The position numbers and the translations under genes are program-made. Below, one piece after another: positions 21,326-31,052 of a stretch of 64,000 bases of DNA. Under the pieces are notes generated by a model. That model saw only the letters and a program-made list of their open reading frames with translations, had not been told where the DNA came from and did no database searches. How positions within the stretch are numbered: the stretch's first letter is position 1; each line of letters opens with the position of its first letter. Source of the DNA: Paludibaculum sp. (lineage in GTDB: Bacteria; Acidobacteriota; Terriglobia; Bryobacterales; Bryobacteraceae). The DNA is taken from NCBI GenBank assembly GCA_029973955.1, contig JARKQJ010000002.1, positions 32,928 through 96,927 on the forward strand. The letters are read 5' to 3'.

Positions 21326-24076
21326 ATGACTCAACTTATGAAAAACAAAAGAGTGTGCCTGTGGGTGCTCGGATGTGCTGCGGCGCTGGTGGCGGGCAGG
21401 GCGGACGCGGCGCCGTTCCAGGAGTTGCGGTGCGAGTATCTGAAGAACCCTGCTGGGATTGACGTGGAGCGGCCGAGATTGAGCTGGGTGATTGACCCGG
21501 CGGCGAAGATCCCGGCTCAGGGTGCATATCAGATTCTGGTGGCCTCCACGGAGGAGGCTCTGCGAAAGGGACAAGGGGATCTTTGGGATTCGGGCAGAAT
21601 GGCATCGAAGGAGTCGACGTGGGTGAGCTATGGCGGCAAGAAACTGGGCTCCGGGCAGCGCGTACATTGGAAGGTGCGCGTGTGGGGCGAGAAGGGCAAA
21701 GCATCGGAGTGGAGTGAACCGGCCACGTGGTCGATGGGGCTGCTGCAGGAGCGGGACTGGCACGCGAAGTGGATTGGAGAGAAACGCCCGGAGGGCGCGG
21801 CGGAGGGCAAACCGCTGCCATTCCCATGGATGAGGAAGAGTTTCACGGTGGCCGGAAAGCCGGCTCGCGCGGTCGTGTATGTGAACTGCCTGGGCTACTG
21901 CGAGTTGTACGTCAACGGGAAGCAGGTGGGCGACCAGGTGCTGAGCCCGGCGGTGAGCGACTATTCGAAGCGCAGTCTGTACGTCACGTTCGAAGTGGCT
22001 GACTATCTGGTGCCGGGCAAGAACGTGATGGCCCTGTGGCTGGGCCGCGGCTGGTACGTGCGCGGACATCCTGGGGTGATTCATGACGGGCCGTTGGCGC
22101 GGGCGCAGATGGTGATCACAGCGAGCGGCGGCGGAACGGCGGAGGTGGTGACGGATGAGAGCTGGAAGCTGCGGGAGAGCCCGCTGAGCCCACTGGGGCG
22201 CGGTACGGCGTTCGGCGACTACGGCGGAGAGCGCTACGATGCGGCGCTGGACGTGGCGGATTGGAATGGCGTGGACTACGACGATTCACAGTGGCAGGCG
22301 GCAGCGGCATTCGAGCCGGCACCGGCGCTGGCGGCTGCGCAGATGGTGGAGCCGAACCGCCTGGTGGAGACGCTGAAGGCCGTCAAGGTGGAGGCGTTTC
22401 CGCAGGGCGGATGGGTGATCGACCTGGGGCGCAACATCACGGGTTGGGCTGAGGTCCAACTGCCCCCGGTTCCCAAAGGCGCGGTGGTGAAACTCGAGTA
22501 TTCGGACAGCATCGAACTGGACAAGCCTGCGCCGGGCGCGACCGCCCCGCCGCGCCGCAACCCCCAGGCGGCTTTCCCCTACACGTTCAACCAGCGCGAC
22601 GAGGTGGTGGGCAATGGGGCGGCGGTGACATTCCGTTCGAGGTTCAACTACCACGGCTTCCGCTACGTACGAGTGACGGGTGTGGAGAGCGCGCCGGCAT
22701 TGGCGGGCGCCAAAGGCTACCTGATTCGCACGGCCTACGAGCGCGCGGGCGAGTTCACGTCGTCGAGCGAGTTATTGAACCGGATTCACCAGTTGGTGAC
22801 TCGCACATACGAGGCGCTGTCGCTGGGCGGATATGTGGTGGACTGCCCGACCCGCGAACGTCTGGGCTATGGCGGAGACGCGGGCACATCGTTCGAGACA
22901 GGCATGTACAACTTCGCCACGGGCGGCTTGTACAACCGCTGGCTGGCGAACTGGCGCGACGCGCAGGCGCCGAGCGGATCGCTGCCGCACACAGCGCCCA
23001 ACTATCAGGACCAGGGCGGCGGCAGTCCGATGTGGGGCGGCTTTGTGGTGACGCTGCCGTGGCAGATGTATCTGCAGTATGGCGACAAGGGCGCGCTGGA
23101 GACGAACTACCCGATGATCTGGAAGTGGCTCGCGTATCTGGAATCGGAGACAAGGGACGGCATTCTTGTGGATCACACCACCCACGCGATGAGGATGCAG
23201 CAGTGGAACTTCCTGGGCGACTGGCTGACGCCGAAGGGCAGCCTGCGCGGCAGCGTACCGCCGGTGCAACTGATCAACACAACACACTACCTCTACCAGC
23301 TGCAATTGGCCGCGAAGATCGCGAAGGTTCTGGGCAAGGACGCCGACGCGGCGGCATTCGAAAAGAACGCGGCAGCGGTGGCGGGGGCGATCCACAAGAA
23401 GTTCTACAACGCGGCGGAGCGCGTCTACACGAACGGAGACACGATTCAGCAGGCGTTTCCGCTGCTCACGGGGGTTCCACCGCAAGAGCTGCGCGCGGGG
23501 CTGCTGAAGAACGTGGAGGAGACGATTCTGGTGAAGAATGGCGGGCACTTGGACACCGGGATGCACGGCACCTATTTCCTGATGAAGTACCTGATGGAAG
23601 CAGATCGCGACGATCTGATCCATACGATGACCAGCCAGCGCGACTACCCGGGGTGGGGCTACATGCTGGATCAAGGTGCGACCACGGCGTGGGAGAGCTG
23701 GACCGGACAATCTCACATCCACGACACGCTGATCTCGATTGGCGCGTGGTTCACGCAGGGGCTGGCCGGCATTCGCAGCGATGGCGTGACGCCGGGCTTC
23801 CGGCACTTCGTTGTGAAGCCGGCAGTGGTGGGCGGCCTTACGTTTGTGAAGGGCAAGTACCGCTCGATCCACGGCGACATCGTGAGTGAGTGGCGCGTGG
23901 AGAACGGCACCTGCAAGTTGAGCGTCACGGTGCCACCGGGTACGACAGCCACGGTGGTGGTGCCGGGGCATGGGTCAGTGAAGACCAAGGCGAAGCCGGC
24001 TGCCGGTGCCGCGCGCAGCTATGAGGTGGCGCCCGGCACGCACGCGTTCGAGGCGGCAATGGACAAGAAGGATTAG
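21326..24076 (+). CDS. GH78 alpha-L-rhamnosidase, exported
   Basis: 916 residues from the ATG at 21326 (GGAG at 21318-21321; the alternative ATG at 21338 is 4 codons in). Signal peptide near VCLWVLGCAAALVAGRADAA. Domains follow the GH78 order: N-terminal Ig-like domain (LRCEYLKNPAGIDVERPRLS), a jelly-roll with YVNCLGYCELYVNGKQVGDQ, then the (alpha/alpha)6 catalytic barrel with VVDCPTRERLGYGGDAGTSF, LGDWLTPKGS and YMLDQGATTAWESWTG, and a C-terminal beta-sandwich. The acidic residues in CPTRERLGYGGD and the Glu of TAWESW are the expected catalytic region. It releases terminal alpha-L-rhamnose, for example from rhamnogalacturonan or glycosides. The next gene begins 3 bp after its stop. Confidence 0.9.
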   Translation: MTQLMKNKRVCLWVLGCAAALVAGRADAAPFQELRCEYLKNPAGIDVERPRLSWVIDPAAKIPAQGAYQILVASTEEALRKGQGDLWDSGRMASKESTWVSYGGKKLGSGQRVHWKVRVWGEKGKASEWSEPATWSMGLLQERDWHAKWIGEKRPEGAAEGKPLPFPWMRKSFTVAGKPARAVVYVNCLGYCELYVNGKQVGDQVLSPAVSDYSKRSLYVTFEVADYLVPGKNVMALWLGRGWYVRGHPGVIHDGPLARAQMVITASGGGTAEVVTDESWKLRESPLSPLGRGTAFGDYGGERYDAALDVADWNGVDYDDSQWQAAAAFEPAPALAAAQMVEPNRLVETLKAVKVEAFPQGGWVIDLGRNITGWAEVQLPPVPKGAVVKLEYSDSIELDKPAPGATAPPRRNPQAAFPYTFNQRDEVVGNGAAVTFRSRFNYHGFRYVRVTGVESAPALAGAKGYLIRTAYERAGEFTSSSELLNRIHQLVTRTYEALSLGGYVVDCPTRERLGYGGDAGTSFETGMYNFATGGLYNRWLANWRDAQAPSGSLPHTAPNYQDQGGGSPMWGGFVVTLPWQMYLQYGDKGALETNYPMIWKWLAYLESETRDGILVDHTTHAMRMQQWNFLGDWLTPKGSLRGSVPPVQLINTTHYLYQLQLAAKIAKVLGKDADAAAFEKNAAAVAGAIHKKFYNAAERVYTNGDTIQQAFPLLTGVPPQELRAGLLKNVEETILVKNGGHLDTGMHGTYFLMKYLMEADRDDLIHTMTSQRDYPGWGYMLDQGATTAWESWTGQSHIHDTLISIGAWFTQGLAGIRSDGVTPGFRHFVVKPAVVGGLTFVKGKYRSIHGDIVSEWRVENGTCKLSVTVPPGTTATVVVPGHGSVKTKAKPAAGAARSYEVAPGTHAFEAAMDKKD

Positions 24077-24079
24077 ACG

Positions 24080-25366
24080 ATGCCGAAGACGCAAGTGCAA
24101 TTCACGCGGCGTCGGGTGCTCCAGTTATTGCCCTGGACAATGGCACCCACGGTTCTGGCGCAGACCGGCGCCGGGACGGAAGAGGTGAAGCTGGATGCGC
24201 GCCGCATGGATGCAGCGCTGCAACGCCTGGTACAGGAAGAACGAACCGCGGGCGCCTCCCTGTTGGTTTGGAAAGACGGCCGCGAGGCGTACTTCGGGAC
24301 AGCGGGCCACGCGGACCGCGAAGCGGGCCGCCGCATGTCGCGGGATGCGATCGGGCAATTCTATTCGTTGACCAAGCCGGTGACGGGCGTATCGCTCATG
24401 CGGCTGTGGGAGCAGGGCAAGTTCGGCCTGGACGATCCACTGCATCGCCACTTGCCGGAGTTTGAGCGGATGCAGGTGTATGCAGGCAAGAACGCGGCCG
24501 GCGCGCCCGTCTACCGGCCGGCGTCGCGGCCCATCACGGTGCGGGACATCATGCGGCACACGGCGGGCTTTGCCTACGGCACGGGGGACACACCGGTGCA
24601 TGAGGCATATCTGAAGGCCGATCCGCTGGCGCTCGACATCGACCTGGCGGAGATGGGCCGGCGGCTGGCCAAGGTGCCGCTGCTGTTCGATCCGGGGAGC
24701 GCGTGCCGCTACAGCATCGCCGTGGATGTGCAGGCGTTGCTGGTGCAGGTGCTGTCGGGCCAGAAGTTCTCGGAGTATGTCCGGCAGAACGTGTTTGAGC
24801 CGCTGGGGATGCGCGAGTCGGCCTGGCGGCAGCCGGACGAACGGCTACCGCGGCTGGCGGCAGTCTACCGCAAGACGGGCGACAAGCTGGTGCGGGATCC
24901 AGATGCGGAGATCCGCAAGCGGAACTTCCAGGACAACCGGTTGACCGGCGGCGGTTCCGGGCTGGCATCGACGATTGACGACTACATGCGATTCGCGCGC
25001 ATGCTGCTGAACGGCGGCTCGCTGGAGGGGGCGGGCATCCTGAAGCCCTCGACGGTGCGGTTGATGGCGACGAACCAGCTCGATCCGCGCATCACGGATC
25101 GCGGCTTTGTAAACAGCAAGGGCGCGATGGGTTTCGGCATGGACTTTGCGGTGCGTGTGGCGCAACCCCAGAAGCCGGAAGAGAATCGCGGCACGGTGGG
25201 TGAGTTCTTCTGGGACGGCGCGGCCTCCACGCTGTTCTGGGTGGATCCGGCGAACCGCATGACGGCGGTGTTCCTCACGCAGAAGATGCCTTTCGACGGA
25301 ACACTGCACCGTGACGTGCGTGCGGCGGTGTACGGACCGGAGTATCTGGGTCCGCGCGGCGATTAG
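24080..25366 (+). CDS. Beta-lactamase-fold serine hydrolase (esterase-like), exported
   Basis: 428 residues. The leader TRRRVLQLLPWTMAPTVLAQ is twin-arginine-like. The beta-lactamase/penicillin-binding fold shows the Ser-x-x-Lys motif in FYSLTKPVTG, a Tyr-containing second motif in CRYSIAVDVQ, RHTAGFAYGTGD, and LTGGGSGLASTIDDYMRFAR. Class C-like esterases of this type hydrolyse acyl esters; an antibiotic-hydrolysing role is not implied. It directly follows the GH78 gene (3-bp gap), so they are translated from one mRNA. A plausible job is removing ester groups from the same glycan. The sequence gives no specific substrate. Confidence 0.82.
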   Translation: MPKTQVQFTRRRVLQLLPWTMAPTVLAQTGAGTEEVKLDARRMDAALQRLVQEERTAGASLLVWKDGREAYFGTAGHADREAGRRMSRDAIGQFYSLTKPVTGVSLMRLWEQGKFGLDDPLHRHLPEFERMQVYAGKNAAGAPVYRPASRPITVRDIMRHTAGFAYGTGDTPVHEAYLKADPLALDIDLAEMGRRLAKVPLLFDPGSACRYSIAVDVQALLVQVLSGQKFSEYVRQNVFEPLGMRESAWRQPDERLPRLAAVYRKTGDKLVRDPDAEIRKRNFQDNRLTGGGSGLASTIDDYMRFARMLLNGGSLEGAGILKPSTVRLMATNQLDPRITDRGFVNSKGAMGFGMDFAVRVAQPQKPEENRGTVGEFFWDGAASTLFWVDPANRMTAVFLTQKMPFDGTLHRDVRAAVYGPEYLGPRGD

Positions 25367-25376
25367 CGCAGCGAGG

Positions 25377-28028
25377 CTATTCAGAGCGCAGAGCTTCCAC
25401 GGGATTCACGGTGGCGGCTCGGCGGGCTGGAATGAAGCAGGCCACGGCGGCCGCGACGGCGAGAAGGATGGCGATGGCGGCAAGGGTCGCCGGGTCCCAA
25501 GGCGTGACTCCGAAGAGGAGGCCGCGTAGGAAGCGCGCAACGGCGGCGCCCACGGACAGGCCGGCGACGATGCCAAGCGCCGCGAGCCACGCGGCTTGGC
25601 GAAATACCATTGCGTAGACGCCGGTGGGTGTGGCACCCAGCGCCATGCGGACTCCGATTTCGCGGGTGCGCTGACCCACAGAGTAGGCGATCACCCCATA
25701 GAGTCCGACTACGGCCAGCAACAGCGCGAGCAGCGCGAAGCCGGCGGCGAGGTAGGCTGTCAGGCGGCGCAGGAACGCGGAATCAGAATCTCCGATCCGC
25801 TGCAGCATGGTGGCGCCGCGCATTGTGAGCATCTCGGGATCGAGTGCGCGAATTTGCGCGGAGAGGGCCGGCAACAGCGCGCCGGGATCCTGGTCCGTGC
25901 GGACTGCAAGGGAAAGGTAGGTATCCGTGCTCTGCTGGAAAGGCCGATAAAGGAAGGGCGGAATCTCTTCGTCGAGCGGGCCCTGGCGGATATCCTCCAC
26001 CACTCCGACGATCTGGATAGGATCGGGATTGGCGGCGGGCTGGCCGATGAGCTGGCCGACGGGATTCTGGCCGGGGAAGTGCGAACGCGCGAAGGACTGA
26101 TTGACGATGGCGACCCTGGGGTGTGCCGCGTCGTCAGTCTCGGAGAAGAATCGGCCCTCGATCAGCCGTGCGCCGAGGGTGGTGAAATAGCCGGGTGTGA
26201 CGTCGCGCTCCGGCACGTCGATGTGTTCGCCATGCCAGGGGCGGCCGAGGACGCGAATCCAAGTGGTGTTGCCGTTATGGGTGAGAGGCGAGCCATTGGC
26301 AGAGAGGCCGGCGGATTGGACACCCGGAAGCGTAGCTGCGCGCGCCAGAACCTCGCGGGCCAGCGCGATGGCCTTGGCGTCGGTGGAGTAGGTGGTGGCC
26401 GGGGCCGCTACTTCCAGCGTTACGAGATGATCGGGGCGGAGGCCGAGGTGGACCCGGAGCAGATTGTGTAGGCTCTGCGAGAGCAGACCGGCTCCAATGA
26501 GGAGCACGGCGGCGGTGGCGATTTCAGCGACCACCAGTTTGCTGCCGAGCCTGCGCCAGGCGGTGCCTGCGGTGCCGCGAGAGCCCTCGGCAAGCGAGGC
26601 GACGATCTGAGGCCGCCAGCGGAGCAGGTTGGGTGCGATAGCGAACAGGAGCGCGGCGCAGAGGGCAACCGCGGCGATGAAGAAGGCGAGGCGTGGGCTC
26701 CAGTGGAGTTGTGCCAGGAAGGGAAGGGCGTTGAGAAGGTCTTCCGGCAAGAGTGAGGGCAAGGTCCGCATCAGCAAGTGGGTCCCAGCGATGCCGAGCA
26801 GCGCGGAGGAGGAGATGAGAACAGCGGCCTCCGTTCCAAGTTGGGCCATCAGGCGGCCCGCGGAGGCGCCCAACGCGGCCCGAACGGCCATTTCGCGCTG
26901 GCGCCACTCGGCGCGTACCAGCAGGAGGCCGGTGACGTCGATCAGTGCGATGAGAAGAAGCAGCGCGGCTCCGGAGAGGAGCACCAGGAGAATCGGGCGA
27001 ATGCGGCCGACAATGGCTTCGCTGAGGAGCCGGACGTTGGCGCCCTGATCGCGATTGGTGTCGGGGTACTGGCGCTCGAGTTGCGCGGCAATGGAGACGA
27101 AGTTGGCAAGCGCGGCTTCCACGCTGACGCCGGGCTTGAGCCGGCCCACTCCATAGCTGCTGTGGCAACTTCTGCGCAGGTCGCACTCGGATTGCGCCTG
27201 GAAGGGAACCCAAAACTCCGCGTCGCCGGCGGGCGCGAAGTGGAATGAGGCTGGCAGGACGCCAATGACGACGTAGGGGAGCCGGTCGAGAATCACGGTT
27301 TGGCCCAGGACATCGGCGCGGCTACCGAAATGCGTGCGCCACGCAGAGTGCGAGAGTAGCGCAGTGCGAACCGCTTTAGGCTGATCCTCTCCGGTCTGGA
27401 ACAGCCGCCCGAGAGAAGGCTGCACGCCCAGGAGCGAGAAGAACCCGGCGCTCACGCGCGCGCCGCGCACGGCCACGGCCCCGTTGGTGTTGGTCATCCT
27501 CCAACCCCTTTGCTGGTACAGCTCCAGGTCCTCGAGCGTGTTGTTGAGTCGCTTCCAGTCGAGGTAGTCCGGCCAAGAGAGATTGCACCAGCGGCACTGG
27601 GGCTCGAGCTTTTCATAAACGCCCACCAGGCGCGACGGCTCGCGATAAGGCAGCGGCTGCAACAGCGCTGCGTCGACAAAGGCGAAGATGGCGGCGCTCG
27701 AGGCAATGCCCAGGGCCAGCATCAGCACGGCGGTGGCGGTGAACTCCTTGTCGCGCCGCAACTGGCGGAGCGCGAAGAGCACATCCTTGGCGGCGTTCTC
27801 GGCCCAATTCCAGCCGCGCGCGTCGCGGCATTCCTCGCGGCGCTGCTCCACATCGCGCATTCCGCGCAGGGCGGCAAGGCGAGCCTCTCGCGGGTCCCGG
27901 CCCCGGGCCATGTGCTCCTCCATGTCTCGTTCCAGGTGGTAGCGGATCTCCTCATCGAGTTCACTCTCCACGCGGGAGCGGAACAGGAGCGTGCGCAGGC
28001 GCAGCTTGAGAACGCGGAGGAAACGCAT
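25377..28028 (-). CDS. MacB/FtsX-type ABC permease of the acidobacterial duplicated-permease group
   Basis: 883 residues from the ATG at 28028, 2 bp after the padR stop. A soluble N-terminal prefix (about 1-75, SRVESELDEEIRYHLERDME) leads to the first transmembrane segment (FTATAVLMLALGIASSAAIF), a MacB-type periplasmic core, an FtsX block of three helices (about 350-480), a second periplasmic core and a second FtsX block at the C-terminus (GVYGVIAYSVGQRTREIGVR, then FIPARRAATVNPVEALRSE-type ending). No ATPase is encoded beside it, as is usual for these orphan permeases, so its ATP-binding partner would have to come from elsewhere. The substrate is unknown. The PadR protein next to it is the likely regulator. 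Confidence 0.9.
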   Translation of the reverse strand: MRFLRVLKLRLRTLLFRSRVESELDEEIRYHLERDMEEHMARGRDPREARLAALRGMRDVEQRREECRDARGWNWAENAAKDVLFALRQLRRDKEFTATAVLMLALGIASSAAIFAFVDAALLQPLPYREPSRLVGVYEKLEPQCRWCNLSWPDYLDWKRLNNTLEDLELYQQRGWRMTNTNGAVAVRGARVSAGFFSLLGVQPSLGRLFQTGEDQPKAVRTALLSHSAWRTHFGSRADVLGQTVILDRLPYVVIGVLPASFHFAPAGDAEFWVPFQAQSECDLRRSCHSSYGVGRLKPGVSVEAALANFVSIAAQLERQYPDTNRDQGANVRLLSEAIVGRIRPILLVLLSGAALLLLIALIDVTGLLLVRAEWRQREMAVRAALGASAGRLMAQLGTEAAVLISSSALLGIAGTHLLMRTLPSLLPEDLLNALPFLAQLHWSPRLAFFIAAVALCAALLFAIAPNLLRWRPQIVASLAEGSRGTAGTAWRRLGSKLVVAEIATAAVLLIGAGLLSQSLHNLLRVHLGLRPDHLVTLEVAAPATTYSTDAKAIALAREVLARAATLPGVQSAGLSANGSPLTHNGNTTWIRVLGRPWHGEHIDVPERDVTPGYFTTLGARLIEGRFFSETDDAAHPRVAIVNQSFARSHFPGQNPVGQLIGQPAANPDPIQIVGVVEDIRQGPLDEEIPPFLYRPFQQSTDTYLSLAVRTDQDPGALLPALSAQIRALDPEMLTMRGATMLQRIGDSDSAFLRRLTAYLAAGFALLALLLAVVGLYGVIAYSVGQRTREIGVRMALGATPTGVYAMVFRQAAWLAALGIVAGLSVGAAVARFLRGLLFGVTPWDPATLAAIAILLAVAAAVACFIPARRAATVNPVEALRSE

Positions 28029-28030
28029 GG

Positions 28031-28360
28031 CTAAACGGCCCTCACTACCAAGGTGATGGCGGCCGAGAGTCGTTCCCATTCATTCGATTCCCGCTGCAGG
28101 GCCCTGCGGCCGGCGGCGGTAAGTGCATAGTAGCGCGCGCGGCGATTGTTCTCACTCACGGCCCATTCGGCGCGGATCCAGCCATTCTGTTCCAGCTTGT
28201 GCAGCGCCGGATAGAGTGCGCCCGTGCCTACCTGCAGGACATCGCCGGAGATCTGCCGGATGCGCTGGGCGATGGCCCAGCCGTGCGCGGGCTCCAGGGC
28301 AATGACCTTGAGGATGAGCAGGGCGAGGGTGCCCTGGACGAGATCAGTGGGTTTGCTCAA
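28031..28360 (-). CDS. PadR-family transcriptional repressor
   Basis: 109 residues, the usual size for short PadR proteins. Winged-helix core: LALLILKVIALEPAHGWAIA, VLQVGTGALYPALHKLEQNG and WIRAEWAVSENNRRARYYAL, with the C-terminal dimerisation helix (TAAGRRALQRESNEWERLS). It starts at TTG (28358-28360), supported by AGGAG nine bases upstream on the minus strand. The stop is 2 bp from the permease start, so the two form an operon. A perfect palindrome about 14 bp upstream of the start is the likely binding site, giving autorepression of the permease operon. Confidence 0.9.
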   Translation of the reverse strand: MSKPTDLVQGTLALLILKVIALEPAHGWAIAQRIRQISGDVLQVGTGALYPALHKLEQNGWIRAEWAVSENNRRARYYALTAAGRRALQRESNEWERLSAAITLVVRAV

Positions 28361-28373
28361 ACCGCGATTCTCC

Positions 28374-28388
28374 TGTCAGTAACTGACA
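28374..28388. promoter_or_regulatory. Perfect palindrome upstream of padR (candidate PadR operator)
   Basis: TGTCAGTAACTGACA: two 7-bp arms around a single A. PadR dimers bind short inverted repeats near their own promoter, and no other gene starts within 150 bp, so this is the best candidate operator for the padR-permease operon. Confidence 0.6.
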
Positions 28389-28556
28389 ATAGTGTCTGCC
28401 GGAACTCCCGGCGCGTCAAGTAAACTTCCCGCGCGGATCAGGGTCGCGCTACTGAACCCCTCATGGCTGCTGGCGATTCAGAGGCTTATGATCTTTGGCG
28501 CGAACGCATCCTTCGAATCCAGCGGAAGAGCTGGTGATGGTGCGCCAGGAGAACAC

Positions 28557-31052
28557 ATGCGGGCGAATGGAGTGAGTGCAAAGCTGGCCGCCGCGGCGGC
28601 CGTGCTACTGCGGGCAGGGGTTTGGGCAGTCGTTGGCCAGGCTGGTGGAGATCCGCTTCTGGCGGGATTCCAGAGTCCGCCTGACAGTGCGAAGCCACGG
28701 GTCTGGTGGCACTGGATGACCGGGAACATCACCAAGGAAGGAATCAGGGCCGACCTCGAGTGGATGAAGCGTGTGGGCATCGGCGGCATCCAGAACTTCG
28801 ACGCGGCGCTGACGACTCCGCAGGTGGTACCGAAGCGATTGGTTTACATGACTCCGGAGTGGAAGGATGCGTTCCACTTCACGGCAGGCCTCGCGGACCA
28901 GTTGAAGCTGTAGATGGCCGTTGCCGGATCGCCTGGATGGAGCGAGACGGTGGTGGAAGGCGGGCGGCCCTTTGCGGGCGCGGTGCCCAGGCCGCCTGGC
29001 GTCACGCGTCCTTTCCAGAACATCGCCTTTGCGAACCGTGGCTTCGGTTTGACGGAGCCGGACACGGCGCCCAAGCCGCAGTACTGCGCCGATGTGGCCG
29101 TGGTCGCTTTCCGTTTGCCGGAAGGCGATGTGCCTGTCTCACAACAGAATCCGCTGGTGACGTCCAGCAGTGGCAAGGTCCACCTCAATGAGTTGACTGA
29201 CGGGGACGTGGCGAAAGCGGCCGCGCTGCCAATGGCGCCCGTAGGCGAGAATGCCTGGATTCAATTCGAGTTCGCGAAGCCGCAGACGGTGCGGGCGCTG
29301 ACTTTGGTATTGCCGGTCAGCGGCGGCCGGATGTTCGGCCGGCCCGCGGGCGGCAGCAGCCAGGAACTCGAAGTGAGCGACGACGGAGTGCGCTTCCGGA
29401 CGGTGGCAGTCATGCCCGCCGCGCGCATGGTCTCCAAAACCGTGGCCTTCGAACCGATCACAGCAAGGTACTTCCGCATGAGCTTCAAGACGCCCCCGCC
29501 CGCGCCGGCAGGCGGTTTCTACGGGTTTGGCGGTGGCCGTGCGCCTGCAGCGCCGACAGCTCACCAGATCTCCGAACTCGTGCTGCACACCGGCGCGCGT
29601 GTGAACCGGGCTGAGGAGAAGGCGGCCTTCGCGGCAGCCCCAATGAACCCTACCCGGCCGCCACTCCGGCTGCCGCGGGCAGCGCGGCCGTGGCGAAGGC
29701 AACCGTTGTCGATCTCACTTCAAAGAGGCGCGCCCGCGGCACGCTGGACTGGACGCCACCAGCCGGCAAGTGGGTGGTGCTGCGCCTGGGCTATTCGCTC
29801 CTCGGCATTGCGAACCACCCGGCCTAGCCCGAGGCGACGGGGCTCGAGGTGGACAAGCTGAACAAGGCGCATGTGAAGTCCTACGAAGAGCAGTATCTCG
29901 ACCAGTACGAGGACACGCTAGGCGAGCGGATCGCCGAGAACCACTACGACCAGATCGGCGACATCCTGCACGCGCGCGGTTTGCAGCGCTACACGGACTC
30001 CCACGAAAGCGGGCGGGCCTCTATCGGCGACGGCATGGATGTGGAGAAGTATGCGGACATTCCTATGAGCGCGATGTGGACTCCACGCCCGGGCCAGGAG
30101 TCCGAAAGGTACGATGCCGACATTCGCGAATCGGCCTCGGTGGCGCACATTTACGGGCAGAACATCGCGGCGGCGGAGTCGCTCACCGCGGGCACCGGCG
30201 CCTGGTCGTTCTCGCCGGAGACTCTGAAGCCTACGGCAGACCGTGAACTGGCGATGGGACTCAACCGCTTCGTGATCCATACCTCGGCCCACCAACCGGT
30301 GAACGACAAGGTCCCTGGCCTGGGCCTGGGGCCATTCGGCCAGTGGTTCACGCCGACGTCACCTTCCGCGTGCAGGGCAATGCGCCGGCGTTCTGGTATC
30401 AGCAAACCGGCCAAACGGCACCCGCGCCATACGCGATCGCGGGCGGACGTACCAACGTGCCGCTGCAGCTGGAACCTCACGAGGCGGTCTTCCTCGTGTT
30501 CCGGAAAGCGGCCGCCGCGCCCTCGCGCGCTCCGGCCAGGGTCACGGAACAAACGCTGGGCGCGCTGGAGGGCGCGTGGGATGTTGCGATCCAGGCTGGC
30601 CGGGGCGCCCCGGCGAAGGCCACGCTGGACCGCCTGACATCCTGGAGCCAAAGCAGCGACGCCGGCGTAAAGTACTTCTCCGGCACAGCCACCTATACGA
30701 AGACGGTGCAGGCCGCCAATGCCTGGTTCGACGAGGGTGGCCAACTCTGGCTCGATCTCGGCGACGTGAAGAACATCGCCGAAGTCACCGTCAACAGCAA
30801 GCCACTGGGCATTGTGTGGAAAAATCCTTTCCGTGTGAACGTGACTTCCGCACTCAGGCCTGGCGCCGATCAGATCACCGTGAGCGTGACGAACCTGTGG
30901 GTGAACCGCCTCATCGGCGACCAGCAACCGGGCGTGGAAAAGAAATTCACCTACACCACGCAGCAGTTCTACCGCGCGGATTCACAACTGCTGCCCTCGG
31001 GCCTCATCGGGCCGGTACAAGTGCTTCGGATGCAGGCGCGCCGCGGAGCCGC
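28557..31052 (+). pseudogene. Decayed GH106 alpha-L-rhamnosidase-type gene
   Basis: A once intact exported glycosidase can be followed through three frames. It starts at ATG 28557 (AGGAG upstream; signal-like MRANGVSAKLAAAAAVLLRA) with RVWWHWMTGNITKEGIRADL, typical of GH106. Lesion 1 is an in-frame TAG at 28911-28913 (LKL-stop-MAVAGSPGWSET). Lesion 2 is a frameshift near 29640, after which TLDWTPPAGKWVVLRLGYSL is readable. Lesion 3 is a TAG at 29825-29827 (NHPA-stop-PEATGLEVDKL). Lesion 4, at about 30345, is a jump from LGLGPFGQWF straight to DVTFRVQGNAPAFWY in another frame, removing an estimated 200 or more residues. The C-terminal galactose-binding-like end is recognisable (WLDLGDVKNIAEVTVN, TNLWVNRLIGD, LLPSGLIGPVQVL). 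Non-functional; the family call is good, and the deletion size is an estimate from family length. Confidence 0.82.

Noticed and set aside
24080..25366. Antibiotic-resistance beta-lactamase
   Set aside because: The fold is shared with esterases; the YSI second motif, the leader and the operon with a rhamnosidase argue for glycan or ester hydrolysis.
28911..29827. TAG codons in the GH106 gene as recoded or programmed stops
   Set aside because: They occur together with a frameshift and a large deletion, and no recoding machinery or conserved signal is seen; decay is simpler.
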